Positions 7,534 through 19,185 of a stretch of 32,682 bases of DNA are shown here, piece by piece; the first letter of the stretch is position 1; each line of letters opens with the position of its first letter. The position numbers were made by a program, and so were the translations under genes. The DNA lies in assembly GCA_017542125.1 (NCBI GenBank), contig JAFXXU010000038.1:1-32682 (forward strand), given 5' to 3'. The notes below the pieces were generated by a model, which saw only the letters and a list, made by a program, of their open reading frames with translations, made no database searches and was not told where the DNA came from. The stretch comes from Ruminococcus sp. (GTDB lineage: Bacteria > Bacillota > Clostridia > Oscillospirales > Ruminococcaceae).

Positions 7534-7574
7534 GGGGGCAAGGGCGTCTCCGGTAAGGGATAGTGATATCGCTT
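7534..7574 (+). promoter_or_regulatory. candidate ANTAR double hairpin (second set) in the glnN leader
   Basis: GGGGGC and GUCUCC pair (two G-U pairs) around the hexaloop AAGGGC at 7534-7551. A few bases on, GAU and AUC at 7559-7570 close a second hexaloop, AGUGAU, with a weaker extended stem across a G-G mismatch. Both loops have A1 and G4. The pair matches the two-hairpin layout of known ANTAR targets. An alternative fold of the second part is AGUG/CGCU around AUAU. The first hairpin overlaps the following terminator arm. Confidence 0.55.
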
Positions 7575-7597
7575 TATCGGAGGCGCCCGAGCTTTTA
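7542..7597 (+). terminator. second leader terminator-like hairpin before glnN
   Basis: GGGCGTCTCCG (7542-7552) pairs over 11 positions, one of them G-U, with CGGAGGCGCCC (7578-7588). The tail is GAGCTTTTA, a short T-run, so it may be a weaker terminator or a pausing structure. It ends about 20 bases before the glnN ribosome binding site. Confidence 0.65.
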
Positions 7598-7620
7598 GAT
7601 CACGAACGGAGGAAAAAACA

Positions 7621-9717
7621 ATGAGTAAGGTAACAGAGATCTTCGCAAGCAACGTATTCGATGACAGAGTAATGAAATCAAGGCTTTCGGCCAAGGTATA
7701 TAATTCACTTAAGAATACCATTGACCTCGGCACAAGGCTCGACCCGTCGGTGGCCGATGCGGTAGCCGAGGCTATGAAGGAGTGGGCAGTTGAAAAGGGA
7801 GCCACACATTATACTCACTGGTTCCAGCCCCTCACCGGCATCACTGCCGAGAAGCACGACAGCTTCATCTCCCCCTCGCCGGACGGCAGAGTTATCATGG
7901 ACTTCTCCGGCAAGGAGCTCATCAAGGGTGAGCCTGATGCATCCTCATTCCCCTCCGGCGGACTGAGAGCTACCTTTGAGGCCAGAGGCTACACCGCCTG
8001 GGATCCTACCTCCTACGCCTTCATCAAGGGCAAGACCCTTTGCATCCCCACAGCCTTCTGCTCCTACGGCGGAGAGGCTCTCGACAAGAAGACCCCGCTG
8101 CTGCGTTCCATGCAGGCACTCAACAAGCAGGCACTGCGTATCCTCAAGCTCTTCGGCAACGATACGGTAAAGCACGTTTCCACCTCGGTAGGACCCGAGC
8201 AGGAATACTTCCTTATCCCCCAGGAGCTTTACGATAAGAGAAAAGACCTTATTTATACAGGGCGCACACTTTTCGGTTCCAAGCCCCCCAAGGGCCAGGA
8301 GATGGACGACCACTATTTCGGCGTGATCAAGCCCAGAGTTGAGGCTTATATGACCGACCTCAACGAGGAGCTCTGGAAGCTGGGCATCCTTGCCAAGACA
8401 CAGCATAACGAGGTGGCTCCCGCTCAGCACGAGCTGGCTCCCATCTACGCTACCACAAACATCGCCACCGACCACAACCAGCTGACCATGGAGATCATGC
8501 AGAAGGTTGCCAAGAAGCACGGCCTTGTCTGCCTGCTCCACGAGAAGCCCTTCGCAGGGGTGAACGGCTCCGGCAAGCACAACAACTGGTCTATCTCCAC
8601 TGATACCGGCGTTAACCTGCTGACTCCCGGCGAGACCCCCTACGAGAATGCACAGTTCCTGCTGTTCCTCTGCGCAGTTATCAAGGCTGTTGACGATTAT
8701 CAGGATCTGCTCCGTATCTCTGTTGCCACCGCAGGCAACGATCACCGTCTGGGTGCTAACGAGGCGCCTCCGGCAGTTATCTCTATCTTCCTCGGCGAGG
8801 AGCTGGAGGGCATCCTGAAGGCTATCGAGACCGATACTCCCTATGAGGGCATCGAGAAGAAGGTAATGAAGCTGGGCGTAAGCGTTCTTCCCAGATTTAC
8901 CAGAGACACCACCGACAGAAACAGGACCTCGCCCTTCGCCTTCACCGGCAACAAGTTCGAGTTCAGGATGCTGGGCTCTTCAAACTCCATCGCCTGCGCC
9001 AACATCATGCTCAATGCTGCTGTTGCAGAGAGCCTGAAGATCTACGCCGACCGTCTTGAGGGTGCTGAGAACTTTGAGGAAGCTCTCCACCAGATGATCA
9101 AGAAGACCATCACCGATCACAGAAGGATCATCTTCAACGGCAACGGTTATGACGATGCCTGGATCAAGGAGGCCACCGAGGTAAGAGGTCTGCTGAACTA
9201 CCGCACCACTCCCGATGCTATCCCTCACCTGATGGATGAGAAGAACGTTAAGATGCTCACCGAGCACAAGGTCTTCTCCGAGGAGGAGCTCCGCAGCCGT
9301 ACCGAGATCACCCTTGAAAACTACTGCAAGGCTGTTGTCATCGAGGCTAACACCATGGAGCAGCTGGCCCGCAGAGAAATCCTCCCCGCTATCGAGGAGT
9401 ATGCGGCATTCGTTGCCAAGACCGCAAATGCCAAGAAGTCCTTGGCTACCGACCTGGCCTGCACCTACGAGACCGAGACTGTCAAGAAGCTCTCGCAGCT
9501 GGCATCCGACGCTTACAAGAGCCTTGACAAGCTGGCTGCCGCTTTGGTAAAGGTACAGGGCGCAAAGGACGTTATCGAGGAAGGCTATCTTATCAGAGAC
9601 GAGCTGCTGGGAGTAATGGACGAGCTCCGTGCCTCCTGCGATGAGGCGGAGACCATCACCGCTGCTAAGTTCTGGCCGTTCCCGACCTATGACGAGCTGC
9701 TTTTCGGAGTACGCTGA
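7621..9717 (+). CDS. glnN: glutamine synthetase type III
   Basis: The 698-residue product is a full-length GSIII, the large glutamine synthetase family typical of Bacteroidetes, cyanobacteria and gut firmicutes. It shows GPEQEYFLI, the [14 protein letters not shown] segment, [24 protein letters not shown] and the [11 protein letters not shown] stretch. GGAGG lies 8 bases before the ATG. It stands divergent to the glnA-containing operon and has its own promoter and attenuated leader. It is followed by asnB after 82 bases. Having GSI and GSIII side by side suggests different affinity or conditions of use, possibly tuned by the same ANTAR protein (inference). Confidence 0.97.
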   Translation: MSKVTEIFASNVFDDRVMKSRLSAKVYNSLKNTIDLGTRLDPSVADAVAEAMKEWAVEKGATHYTHWFQPLTGITAEKHDSFISPSPDGRVIMDFSGKELIKGEPDASSFPSGGLRATFEARGYTAWDPTSYAFIKGKTLCIPTAFCSYGGEALDKKTPLLRSMQALNKQALRILKLFGNDTVKHVSTSVGPEQEYFLIPQELYDKRKDLIYTGRTLFGSKPPKGQEMDDHYFGVIKPRVEAYMTDLNEELWKLGILAKTQHNEVAPAQHELAPIYATTNIATDHNQLTMEIMQKVAKKHGLVCLLHEKPFAGVNGSGKHNNWSISTDTGVNLLTPGETPYENAQFLLFLCAVIKAVDDYQDLLRISVATAGNDHRLGANEAPPAVISIFLGEELEGILKAIETDTPYEGIEKKVMKLGVSVLPRFTRDTTDRNRTSPFAFTGNKFEFRMLGSSNSIACANIMLNAAVAESLKIYADRLEGAENFEEALHQMIKKTITDHRRIIFNGNGYDDAWIKEATEVRGLLNYRTTPDAIPHLMDEKNVKMLTEHKVFSEEELRSRTEITLENYCKAVVIEANTMEQLARREILPAIEEYAAFVAKTANAKKSLATDLACTYETETVKKLSQLASDAYKSLDKLAAALVKVQGAKDVIEEGYLIRDELLGVMDELRASCDEAETITAAKFWPFPTYDELLFGVR

Positions 9718-9744
9718 ATATAATAACATACCAACAGGAGCTGT

Positions 9745-9770
9745 GGCTGCCGTAGAATTATGCGGCAGCC
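9745..9770 (+). promoter_or_regulatory. GC-rich hairpin in the glnN-asnB gap
   Basis: GGCTGCCG and CGGCAGCC form a perfect 8-bp stem with a 10-base loop. The following GAGTTCTGTTTG is only mildly T-rich, so this could be a weak terminator that lowers asnB expression, or an mRNA processing or stability element. No promoter is evident after it. Confidence 0.5.
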
Positions 9771-9799
9771 GAGTTCTGTTTGATACAGGAGGAATTATT

Positions 9800-11377
9800 A
9801 TGTGCTGCATAATGGGCTGGTGCTCACCGAGAGCCGATATGGGGCTGATGAGGGAGTGCTTTGAGAGAACGAAGTCGAGAGGCCCCGACGATACCCGATT
9901 TGCTGAAACGCCGGGAGGCATCCTGGGGTTCCACCGCCTTTCGATAATGGGTCTTACCCCCGAGGGTATGCAGCCCTTTGAGCTTGACGGCAGCTTCGTT
10001 GTCTGCAACGGCGAGCTCTACGGCTTTGAGGCTCTGAAAGAGGAGCTGATAAAGAAAGGCTATACCTTTAAAAGCGGCTCCGACTGCGAGATACTTCTTC
10101 CCCTGTGGAAGGAATACGGAGCGGAGATGTTTGCAAAGCTGGATGCGGAGTTTGCCTGCGTGATCTACGACGGGCAGACGGGCAGGTTCATCGCCGCCCG
10201 TGACCCCATAGGCATCCGTCCCCTTTACTACGGCTATGATAAGGAGGGCAGCCCGGTATTCGCCAGCGAGCCCCAGAACCTTGTTGGCATCGCTGACAAG
10301 ATAATGCCGTTCCCTCCGGGGCATTACTATGACGGGGAGCTCCACTGCTACAACGACATCGCACACCCGCAGAGCGTTTGCTATGACACCCATGAGGAGA
10401 TCTACAAGAACATCCACGACAAGCTGGTGGAGGGCGTAAGAAAGCGGCTGATCTCCGATGCAAAGGTGGGCTTCCTGCTTTCGGGCGGACTTGATTCCTC
10501 ACTGGTATGCGCTATCGCTCAGAAGTATTCCGACAAGCCTATCCGCACCTTTGCCATCGGTATGAGCGAGGACGCCATAGATCTGAAATACGCCAAGCAG
10601 ACCGCCGACTATATCGGATCGGAGCACACAGAGGTCATCATCACCAAGGATGACGTTATCGGGGCTCTGGAAGAGGTCGTCCGGCTGCTGGGGACCTTTG
10701 ATATAACCACCATTCGTGCCAGCATCGGTATGTATCTGGTCTGCAAGGCTATCCACGAGCAGACGGATATCAGAGTTATCCTCACCGGTGAGATCTCGGA
10801 TGAGCTCTTCGGCTACAAGTACACCGACTTCGCACCCTCGGCAGAGGAGTTCCAGAAGGAAGCCGAGAAGCGCATCCACGAGATACATATGTACGACGTT
10901 CTCCGGGCCGACAGGTGCATCTCGGTAAACTCTCTGGAAGCGAGAGTACCCTTCGGCGATCTGGACTTTGTGGAATACGTTATGGCCATAGACCCGGAGA
11001 AGAAGCTGAACACCTACGGCAAGGGCAAGTATCTGCTGCGCCGCGCCTTTGAGGGCGATTATCTCCCCCACGACATCCTTTACAGAGAGAAGGCTGCCTT
11101 CTCCGATGCGGTGGGGCATTCGCTGGTAAACTACCTCAAGGCCTATGCCGAGGAATACTACACCGATGAAGAATATGAGACCCTGCGTCAGAAATACACC
11201 CACGCCCAGCCCTTTACCAAGGAGTCGCTGCTTTACAGAGAGCTCTTTGAGAAATACTATGCAGGCCAGGGCGAGATGATCAAGGACTTCTGGATGCCCA
11301 ACAAGTCCTGGGAGGGCTGCAACGTCAACGACCCCTCAGCCCGTGTGCTCTCAAACTACGGAGCAAGCGCGGTGTAA
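9800..11377 (+). CDS. asnB: asparagine synthetase, glutamine-hydrolysing
   Basis: The 525-residue enzyme makes asparagine from aspartate, ATP and glutamine. I set the start at 9800, after AGGAGG, because the protein then begins Met-Cys-Cys. Removing Met exposes the Cys nucleophile of the class II glutaminase, as in AsnB proteins. The glutaminase part shows SRGPDD, HRLSIMG and VCNGELYG. The synthetase part begins near residue 215 with the PP-loop LLSGGLDSSLV and later has LTGEISDELFGY and VPFGD. A longer frame to 9629 only reads backwards through glnN. Slightly shorter than E. coli AsnB (554). It lies between glnN and pyrG on the same strand. Confidence 0.95.
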   Translation: MCCIMGWCSPRADMGLMRECFERTKSRGPDDTRFAETPGGILGFHRLSIMGLTPEGMQPFELDGSFVVCNGELYGFEALKEELIKKGYTFKSGSDCEILLPLWKEYGAEMFAKLDAEFACVIYDGQTGRFIAARDPIGIRPLYYGYDKEGSPVFASEPQNLVGIADKIMPFPPGHYYDGELHCYNDIAHPQSVCYDTHEEIYKNIHDKLVEGVRKRLISDAKVGFLLSGGLDSSLVCAIAQKYSDKPIRTFAIGMSEDAIDLKYAKQTADYIGSEHTEVIITKDDVIGALEEVVRLLGTFDITTIRASIGMYLVCKAIHEQTDIRVILTGEISDELFGYKYTDFAPSAEEFQKEAEKRIHEIHMYDVLRADRCISVNSLEARVPFGDLDFVEYVMAIDPEKKLNTYGKGKYLLRRAFEGDYLPHDILYREKAAFSDAVGHSLVNYLKAYAEEYYTDEEYETLRQKYTHAQPFTKESLLYRELFEKYYAGQGEMIKDFWMPNKSWEGCNVNDPSARVLSNYGASAV

Positions 11378-11413
11378 AACCTATCGAAAACTGACCCATC
11401 AAAAATATCTTAG

Positions 11414-14446
<3,033 letters not shown>

Positions 14447-14460
<14 letters not shown>

Positions 14461-15634
14461 TATGAATTATTCCCACTTAAAGGACTCATACCTCTTTTAC
14501 AATATCGCTCAGAAGGTAAAGGCTTATCTGGAAGAGCACCCGGATGCCCACATCTACCGCCTCGGCATCGGAGACGTTTCGCTGCCGCTCTGCGACGCTG
14601 TCATCAAGGGGCTCCATCAGGCAGCTGAGGATCAGGCTGATGCAGCCACCTTCAACGGCTATATGCCCGAATGCGGCGCACCCTTCCTCAGGACCGCTGT
14701 AGGGGATTACTACCGCGGCAGGGGAGTGCAGGTGGCTGACGATGAGGTGTTCATCTCCAGCGGAGCTTCCGACGAGCTGGGTGACATCCTTGACCTCTTT
14801 GACAGAGTGAACCGCTCGCTCATCATCGAGCCTGCTTACCCCGCCTACGTTGACGCCAACATTATGGGCGGCAGGGAGATCGTTCACCTGCCTTCCTCCC
14901 GGGAGAACGGCTTCCTGCCCCTGCCCGATGAGAGCACCGAAGCAGAGCTTATCTACCTCTGCTCGCCAAACAACCCTACGGGTGCAGTGTTCAGCCGTGA
15001 GCAGCTGAAAAAGTGGGTGGATTTTGCCAACGCCCACGGCTCGGTGATCATCTTCGATGCGGCATACGAGGCCTTCATCGAGGACGAAAGCCTGCCCCAT
15101 TCCATATTTGAGATCGAGGGCGCCCGCACCTGCGCCATCGAGATCTGCTCACTCTCCAAGACGGCGGGCTTCACCGGCACGAGACTTGGATATACGGTCA
15201 TCCCGAAGGAGCTTGAGCGCTGCGGCATGAAGCTGAACGATATGTGGATCCGCTGCCGCACCACCAAGACCAACGGCGTATCCTACGTTATCCAGAGGGC
15301 GGCGCTGGAGGTCTTCACCCCCGAGGGTCAGAAGCAGATACACGCCAACATCGACATCTACAAGAACAATGCCCGCACACTTATGAAGGCTCTGGACGAG
15401 CTGGGCATCTGGTACACCGGCGGAAAGAACGCGCCTTACATCTGGCTGCGCTGCCCCAACAATATGGGCAGCTGGGAGTTCTTTGACTTCCTGCTGAACG
15501 AAGCCCAGATCGTGGGCACCCCCGGCGAGGGCTTCGGACGCTGCGGCGAGGGCTACCTGCGGTTCTCCACCTTCGGCAGTCCCTCGGAGACGGAAAAGGC
15601 TGCGGAGAGGCTGGTCGCTCTGCTCAAAAAGTGA
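14447..15634 (+). CDS. dapL: LL-diaminopimelate aminotransferase
   Basis: The 395-residue PLP enzyme matches the DapL family, which turns tetrahydrodipicolinate directly into LL-diaminopimelate with glutamate as amino donor, for lysine and cell wall. Evidence is the N-terminus (NMNYSHLKDSYLFYNIAQK), RLGIGDVSLPL, the SPNNPTGAV motif and the PLP lysine in SLSKTAGFTGTRLGY. AAAGGAG lies 7 bases before the ATG, inside purF. It ends the nitrogen-using operon, just before a strong terminator. Glutamate as donor links it to the upstream ammonia-assimilation genes. Confidence 0.92.
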
Positions 15635-15640
15635 ATGATA

Positions 15641-15677
15641 AAAGTCTGAACGTTTTTATGGCGTTCAGACTTTTTTT
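15641..15677 (+). terminator. intrinsic terminator after dapL
   Basis: AAAGTCTGAACG pairs with CGTTCAGACTTT around a short loop and runs straight into a T7 tract. It closes the glnN-to-dapL group and precedes the promoter of the metal-resistance operon. Confidence 0.92.
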
Positions 15678-15688
15678 ATCCCGACCCC

Positions 15689-15717
15689 TTGACAAAGAAG
15701 CAATTATATGCTATCAT
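15689..15717 (+). promoter_or_regulatory. promoter of the metal-resistance operon
   Basis: TTGACA (15689-15694) and TATCAT (15712-15717) are separated by 17 bases. The -10 box overlaps the edge of an inverted repeat that resembles an SmtB/CadC operator, so repressor binding would block the promoter. Confidence 0.85.
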
Positions 15718-15718
15718 A

Positions 15719-15732
15719 TGAATAGATGTTCA
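15719..15732. promoter_or_regulatory. candidate SmtB/CadC-type operator
   Basis: TGAATA-GA-TGTTCA is an inverted repeat with five of six positions matching, like the TGAACA-N2-TGTTCA sites of ArsR/SmtB family repressors. It lies directly after the -10 box. A second inverted repeat, TACAT-TAT-ATGTA (15749-15761), lies further into the leader and may be another site. Confidence 0.65.
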
Positions 15733-15790
15733 AGTGTTGTTAGAAATATACATTATATGTAAGTAATACAAGACTGTGCGAGGTGATAAA

Positions 15791-16126
15791 ATGACAGAGG
15801 AAGCCTACAACAGAAACATTGTGGATAAGCTCCGCACCGAAATGCCCGACGATGAATCCCTCTACGATCTTGCCGAGCTGTTCAAGGTCTTCGGGGACAC
15901 CACAAGGATACGCATTCTCTACGCGCTGCTGGAAAGCGAGCTTTGCGTGGGGGATCTGGCGGATTTCCTGGGGCTTACACAGACCGCCTGCTCACATCAG
16001 CTGAGAGTGCTGAAAAACAACAAGCTGGTAAGGTTCAGGCGCGAGGGTAAGGCGATGATCTATTCTCTTTCCGACGACCACGTTAAGTCGATACTGGAAA
16101 AGGGGATGGAGCACGTTGAGGAGTGA
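15791..16126 (+). CDS. ArsR/SmtB-family metal-sensing repressor
   Basis: The 111-residue winged-helix protein resembles SmtB/ZiaR, with ELCVGDLADFLGLTQTACSHQLRVLK as the DNA-binding region. The last helix carries D95, H97, H108 and E111 in the DxHx10HxxE pattern, the alpha-5 zinc-type site of SmtB and CzrA. It should leave DNA when it binds Zn, Cd or Co. The start is the ATG at 15791 after AGGTGA. A GTG at 15776 lacks a good binding site. It is the first gene of an operon with a methyltransferase and, after a repeat insertion, a metallochaperone and a P1B ATPase, which fits autoregulated metal export. Confidence 0.93.
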   Translation: MTEEAYNRNIVDKLRTEMPDDESLYDLAELFKVFGDTTRIRILYALLESELCVGDLADFLGLTQTACSHQLRVLKNNKLVRFRREGKAMIYSLSDDHVKSILEKGMEHVEE

Positions 16127-16140
16127 GGAGATAAGGAATT

Positions 16141-16749
16141 ATGGGAAGAAGCATCTGGGATAGATTTTCGCCGATATATGACGTTTCGGAGACAGTCTAT
16201 AACGGCAGCGTTTACAATGCCACCGGCGAGAGGGTAGCCGAGTACATCTACCCCTGCGACGAGGTGCTGGAATGTGCCTGCGGGACAGGGGCGATAAGCG
16301 TTTATATCGCCTCAAAATGCAAAAGGCTCACTGCCACCGATATGTCAGAGGGGATGCTGCGCCAGGCGGAGCGTAAGCTTAAAAACCGCTACAACGTCCG
16401 GCTGAGGAAGGCTGATATAACGCATCTGAAATGCAGAGACGGCAGCTATGACAAGGTGGTGGCGGGGAACGTCATCCACCTGCTGGATGACCCGGAGGGC
16501 GCCGTAAGGGAGCTTATGCGGGTCTGCAAGCCGGGCGGAAAGGTGATAATCCCCACATACATAAACGAATCGAAGCTCACCAGCAGAGCAGCTGTCGGGG
16601 TCATCAGAAAGTTCGGCGTGGATTTCAAGAAGAGCTTCACGCTGGACAGCTACAAGCAGTTCTTCGCGGATATGGGGTATGATAACGCGGAGTTCACCCT
16701 TGTAAACGGCAGGATGCCCTGCGCTATCGCGGTGATAACAAAGGAATAA
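16141..16749 (+). CDS. SAM-dependent class I methyltransferase
   Basis: The 202-residue protein has the Rossmann-type methyltransferase motifs: VLECACGTGAIS (motif I, about residues 41-52), a TATDMSEGML segment, DKVVAGNVIHLLDDP and the VCKPGGKVII strand. The substrate is unknown. It follows the repressor by 14 bases and so belongs to the metal operon. UbiE/COQ5-like and other small-molecule methyltransferases look alike. A role in metal or metalloid methylation would be a guess: conserved arsenite-binding cysteines of ArsM are not evident. A repeat element begins 17 bases after its stop. Confidence 0.85.
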   Translation: MGRSIWDRFSPIYDVSETVYNGSVYNATGERVAEYIYPCDEVLECACGTGAISVYIASKCKRLTATDMSEGMLRQAERKLKNRYNVRLRKADITHLKCRDGSYDKVVAGNVIHLLDDPEGAVRELMRVCKPGGKVIIPTYINESKLTSRAAVGVIRKFGVDFKKSFTLDSYKQFFADMGYDNAEFTLVNGRMPCAIAVITKE

Positions 16750-16766
16750 GCTGCGAAAATAACTAA

Positions 16767-16957
16767 GGCAACACCGCACAACCCGCGGCTGACGCCTCTG
16801 CACATCATCTGCCGTGTCAAGCCTGCTTGACGACCGGCTTATCCGTCATATTACCCAAATTCTCCTTGCCGGGCGCCAGCCCTCCTGCGTCGAATTTAGG
16901 CAATCTGACGAAAACCTGGACTTCGCATCTGACGCACAGGGATCGTGCGGTGTTGCC
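16767..16957 (+). mobile_element. complete MITE-like repeat, copy 2, inside the metal operon
   Basis: The 191-bp element begins GGCAACACCGCAC and ends with its exact inverse, GTGCGGTGTTGCC. It is flanked on both sides by CTAA (16763-16766 and 16958-16961), consistent with a 4-bp target duplication. It contains no gene. It shares with copy 1 almost all of its right half, including the 31-base core at 16884-16914. It has its own stem-loop, GTCAAG-CCTG-CTTGAC, at 16816-16831, with outer GCCG/CGGC pairing. It separates the methyltransferase from the HMA protein gene and ends only 26 bases before that gene. Confidence 0.88.
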
Positions 16958-16983
16958 CTAAATCATTAAAGGAGTTAACCACT

Positions 16984-17205
16984 ATGAAAAAGACTTTTGA
17001 ACTGGATGAACTGGACTGCGCCAACTGCGGCGCCAAGATGGAGGCTGCAATCAAGAAGATCGACGGCGTCAACGACTGCTCGGTAAGCTTTCTGACACAG
17101 AAGCTCACCCTCGATGCGGACGATGCACGCTTTGACGCTATCGTTAAGGAAGCCAAGAAGGTCTGCAAGAAGATCGAGCCCGACTGCGAGATCATCGTAA
17201 AATAA
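16984..17205 (+). CDS. small HMA-domain metallochaperone
   Basis: The 73-residue protein is a single heavy-metal-associated domain with the metal-binding pair in DCANCGAKME (Cys-x-x-Cys) near residues 12-15. Such domains bind Zn, Cd or Cu and hand the metal to P1B ATPases. The start has AAGGAG 9 bases before it. It lies one base ahead of the ATPase gene, whose product lacks the N-terminal HMA domain often fused in this family, so the two probably work as a split pair. Confidence 0.92.
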   Translation: MKKTFELDELDCANCGAKMEAAIKKIDGVNDCSVSFLTQKLTLDADDARFDAIVKEAKKVCKKIEPDCEIIVK

Positions 17206-17206
17206 T

Positions 17207-19051
17207 ATGAAACGCAAGCAGAAAAGGATCCTTTATCGGATAATCATAAGCGCCGTCCTGCTGGCGGCAGTTAGGATATTCTGCCCCGATGAATGGTGGG
17301 CGGCGTTTATCTATGCGGTGCCTTATGTCATCATCGGCTATGACGTTATCAGGAAAGCCGTTCTGAATATCGCTCACGGCCAGGTCTTCGATGAGAATTT
17401 CCTTATGGTGATCGCCACCATCGGTGCCTTTGCCACGGGGGAATATATGGAGGCCGCCGCCGTAATGCTGTTCTATCAGACGGGGGAGCTGTTCCAGAGC
17501 GTGGCGGTGGGGAAGTCGAGGAAGTCCATCTCGGAGCTTATGGATATCCGCCCCGACTACGCCAATATAATGCGTGACGGCGAGCTGGTCACCATCGACC
17601 CGGACGAGGCGGCGGTAGGCGATGAGATCATCATTAAGGCAGGGGAGAGGATACCCCTTGACGGCGTGGTGCTGGAGGGCGAAAGCTCTGTGGATACCTC
17701 TGCGCTGACGGGTGAGAGCCTGCCGAGAACTGTCCGCGTGGGTGACGATGTCATCAGCGGGTGCGTGAACCAGTCGGGTGTGCTGAGGGTGAGAGTCACC
17801 AAGCCCTTCGGGGAGTCCACGGTAACAAGGATCCTGGATCTGGTGGAGAATGCAGCCTCAAAGAAAGCAAAAGCGGAGAATTTCATCACCCGCTTTGCAA
17901 GGTACTACACCCCCTCGGTGGTCATCGCGGCGGCTGCGCTGGCGGTGATACCCCCGCTGTTTGCGGGCGGTTGGCTGATGTGGCTCCACAGAGCCCTGAT
18001 ATTCCTGGTAATATCCTGCCCCTGCGCACTTGTTATATCTGTGCCCCTCAGCTTCTTCGGAGGCATAGGCGGAGCCGGCAGGCAGGGCATACTTGTCAAG
18101 GGCGGCAGCTATCTTGAAGTCCTGGCACGCACCGAGACGGTGGTCTTTGATAAGACGGGGACTCTCACCAAGGGCGTTTTCAACGTCACGGCGGTGCATC
18201 CGGAGAGCATAGACGAGGGCAGGCTCATAGAGCTTGCTGCCTATGCCGAGAGCTACAGCACCCATCCCATAGCCAAGTCAATACTTGACGCATTCAACAC
18301 CGAGCCTGACCGTTCGAGAGTGACCTCATGCGAGGAGCTTTCGGGCAAGGGGATAGAGGCTGTTATCGACGGGCTCACCGTCTGCGTGGGCAACGATAAG
18401 CTGATGGACAGTATCGGTGTGAAATGGCATCCTTGCCACCACGTGGGCACTACCGTACACGTTGCGGTGGATGGGAAGTACGCGGGGCATATCGTTATCT
18501 CGGACGAGGTAAAGGAGACCTCGGAGCGGGCGGTTGCAGCGCTCAGAGAAGCGGGCGTGAGCAAGACCGTAATGCTGACGGGAGACTCGGACAAAGTCGG
18601 GCAGGACGTGGCGAAGCGCCTGGGTATAGACGAGGCATACACCGAGCTGCTGCCTGCGGACAAGGTCGAGAGGGTAGAGGCGCTCATTTCGGAGAAGAGC
18701 GAAAAGGGAGCGCTGGTATTCGTCGGCGACGGCATAAACGATGCGCCGGTGCTTTCGCGGGCTGATGTGGGTATCGCGATGGGAGCTATGGGCTCCGATG
18801 CGGCGATAGAGGCAGCGGATATAGTTCTGATGGACGACGACCCGGCAAAGATAGCTAAGGCGATAGGGATATCCCGGAGAACGCTGAGGATAGTTTACGA
18901 GAACATTATCTTTGCTCTGGGGGTAAAGGCGCTGGTGCTGATACTCGGGGCATTGGGTCATGCTAATATGTGGGCGGCTGTATTTGCGGATGTAGGAGTA
19001 TCGGTGATAGCGATACTGAACGCGATGCGGGCGCTGAAGATAAAGGAATGA
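17207..19051 (+). CDS. cadA: P1B-type heavy-metal exporting ATPase (Zn/Cd class)
   Basis: The 614-residue membrane pump shows TGES (169-172), the metal-binding CPC in the sixth membrane helix (271-273), the phosphorylation motif DKTGT (D315), the HP motif (353-354) and GDGINDAP (508-515). Lys574 and Asp595 (FADVGVSVIAILNAMR) fit the Zn/Cd/Pb-specific P1B-2 group. Only one base separates it from the HMA gene, and no good ribosome binding site is seen, so it is probably translated by coupling. It lacks the usual N-terminal HMA domain. Export of Zn, Cd or Pb under control of the upstream SmtB-like repressor is the best reading. Confidence 0.95.
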   Translation: MKRKQKRILYRIIISAVLLAAVRIFCPDEWWAAFIYAVPYVIIGYDVIRKAVLNIAHGQVFDENFLMVIATIGAFATGEYMEAAAVMLFYQTGELFQSVAVGKSRKSISELMDIRPDYANIMRDGELVTIDPDEAAVGDEIIIKAGERIPLDGVVLEGESSVDTSALTGESLPRTVRVGDDVISGCVNQSGVLRVRVTKPFGESTVTRILDLVENAASKKAKAENFITRFARYYTPSVVIAAAALAVIPPLFAGGWLMWLHRALIFLVISCPCALVISVPLSFFGGIGGAGRQGILVKGGSYLEVLARTETVVFDKTGTLTKGVFNVTAVHPESIDEGRLIELAAYAESYSTHPIAKSILDAFNTEPDRSRVTSCEELSGKGIEAVIDGLTVCVGNDKLMDSIGVKWHPCHHVGTTVHVAVDGKYAGHIVISDEVKETSERAVAALREAGVSKTVMLTGDSDKVGQDVAKRLGIDEAYTELLPADKVERVEALISEKSEKGALVFVGDGINDAPVLSRADVGIAMGAMGSDAAIEAADIVLMDDDPAKIAKAIGISRRTLRIVYENIIFALGVKALVLILGALGHANMWAAVFADVGVSVIAILNAMRALKIKE

Positions 19052-19138
19052 GAGCATAAGCCGATAAACCAAACGCGGAGCAATTGCGCCGGTCTGGGAA
19101 ATTTGTGCCTTGATACTTTCTTTGTGTGTGATTTGCAA

Positions 19139-19172
19139 AAAGTGCCGTACCTCGAATGAGGTACGGCACTTT
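19139..19172. terminator. bidirectional terminator between cadA and the phosphohexomutase
   Basis: A perfect 15-bp stem (AAAGTGCCGTACCTC and its complement) has a four-base loop. On the minus strand it is followed by TTTTT, so it clearly ends the phosphohexomutase transcript. On the plus strand the tail is TTTGCGTTTATTG, so it probably also ends the metal operon. The rest of the 19052-19185 gap shows no gene. Confidence 0.92.
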
Positions 19173-19185
19173 GCGTTTATTGTTC

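Noticed and set aside
9718-9799. T-box or other amino-acid sensing leader before asnB
   Set aside because: Only 82 bases and one simple hairpin are present, with no T-box sequence or specifier structure.
16945-16983. Extended GTG start for the HMA protein reaching into the repeat
   Set aside because: It would add 13 residues encoded partly by the repeat end, while the ATG at 16984 has a good AAGGAG site.
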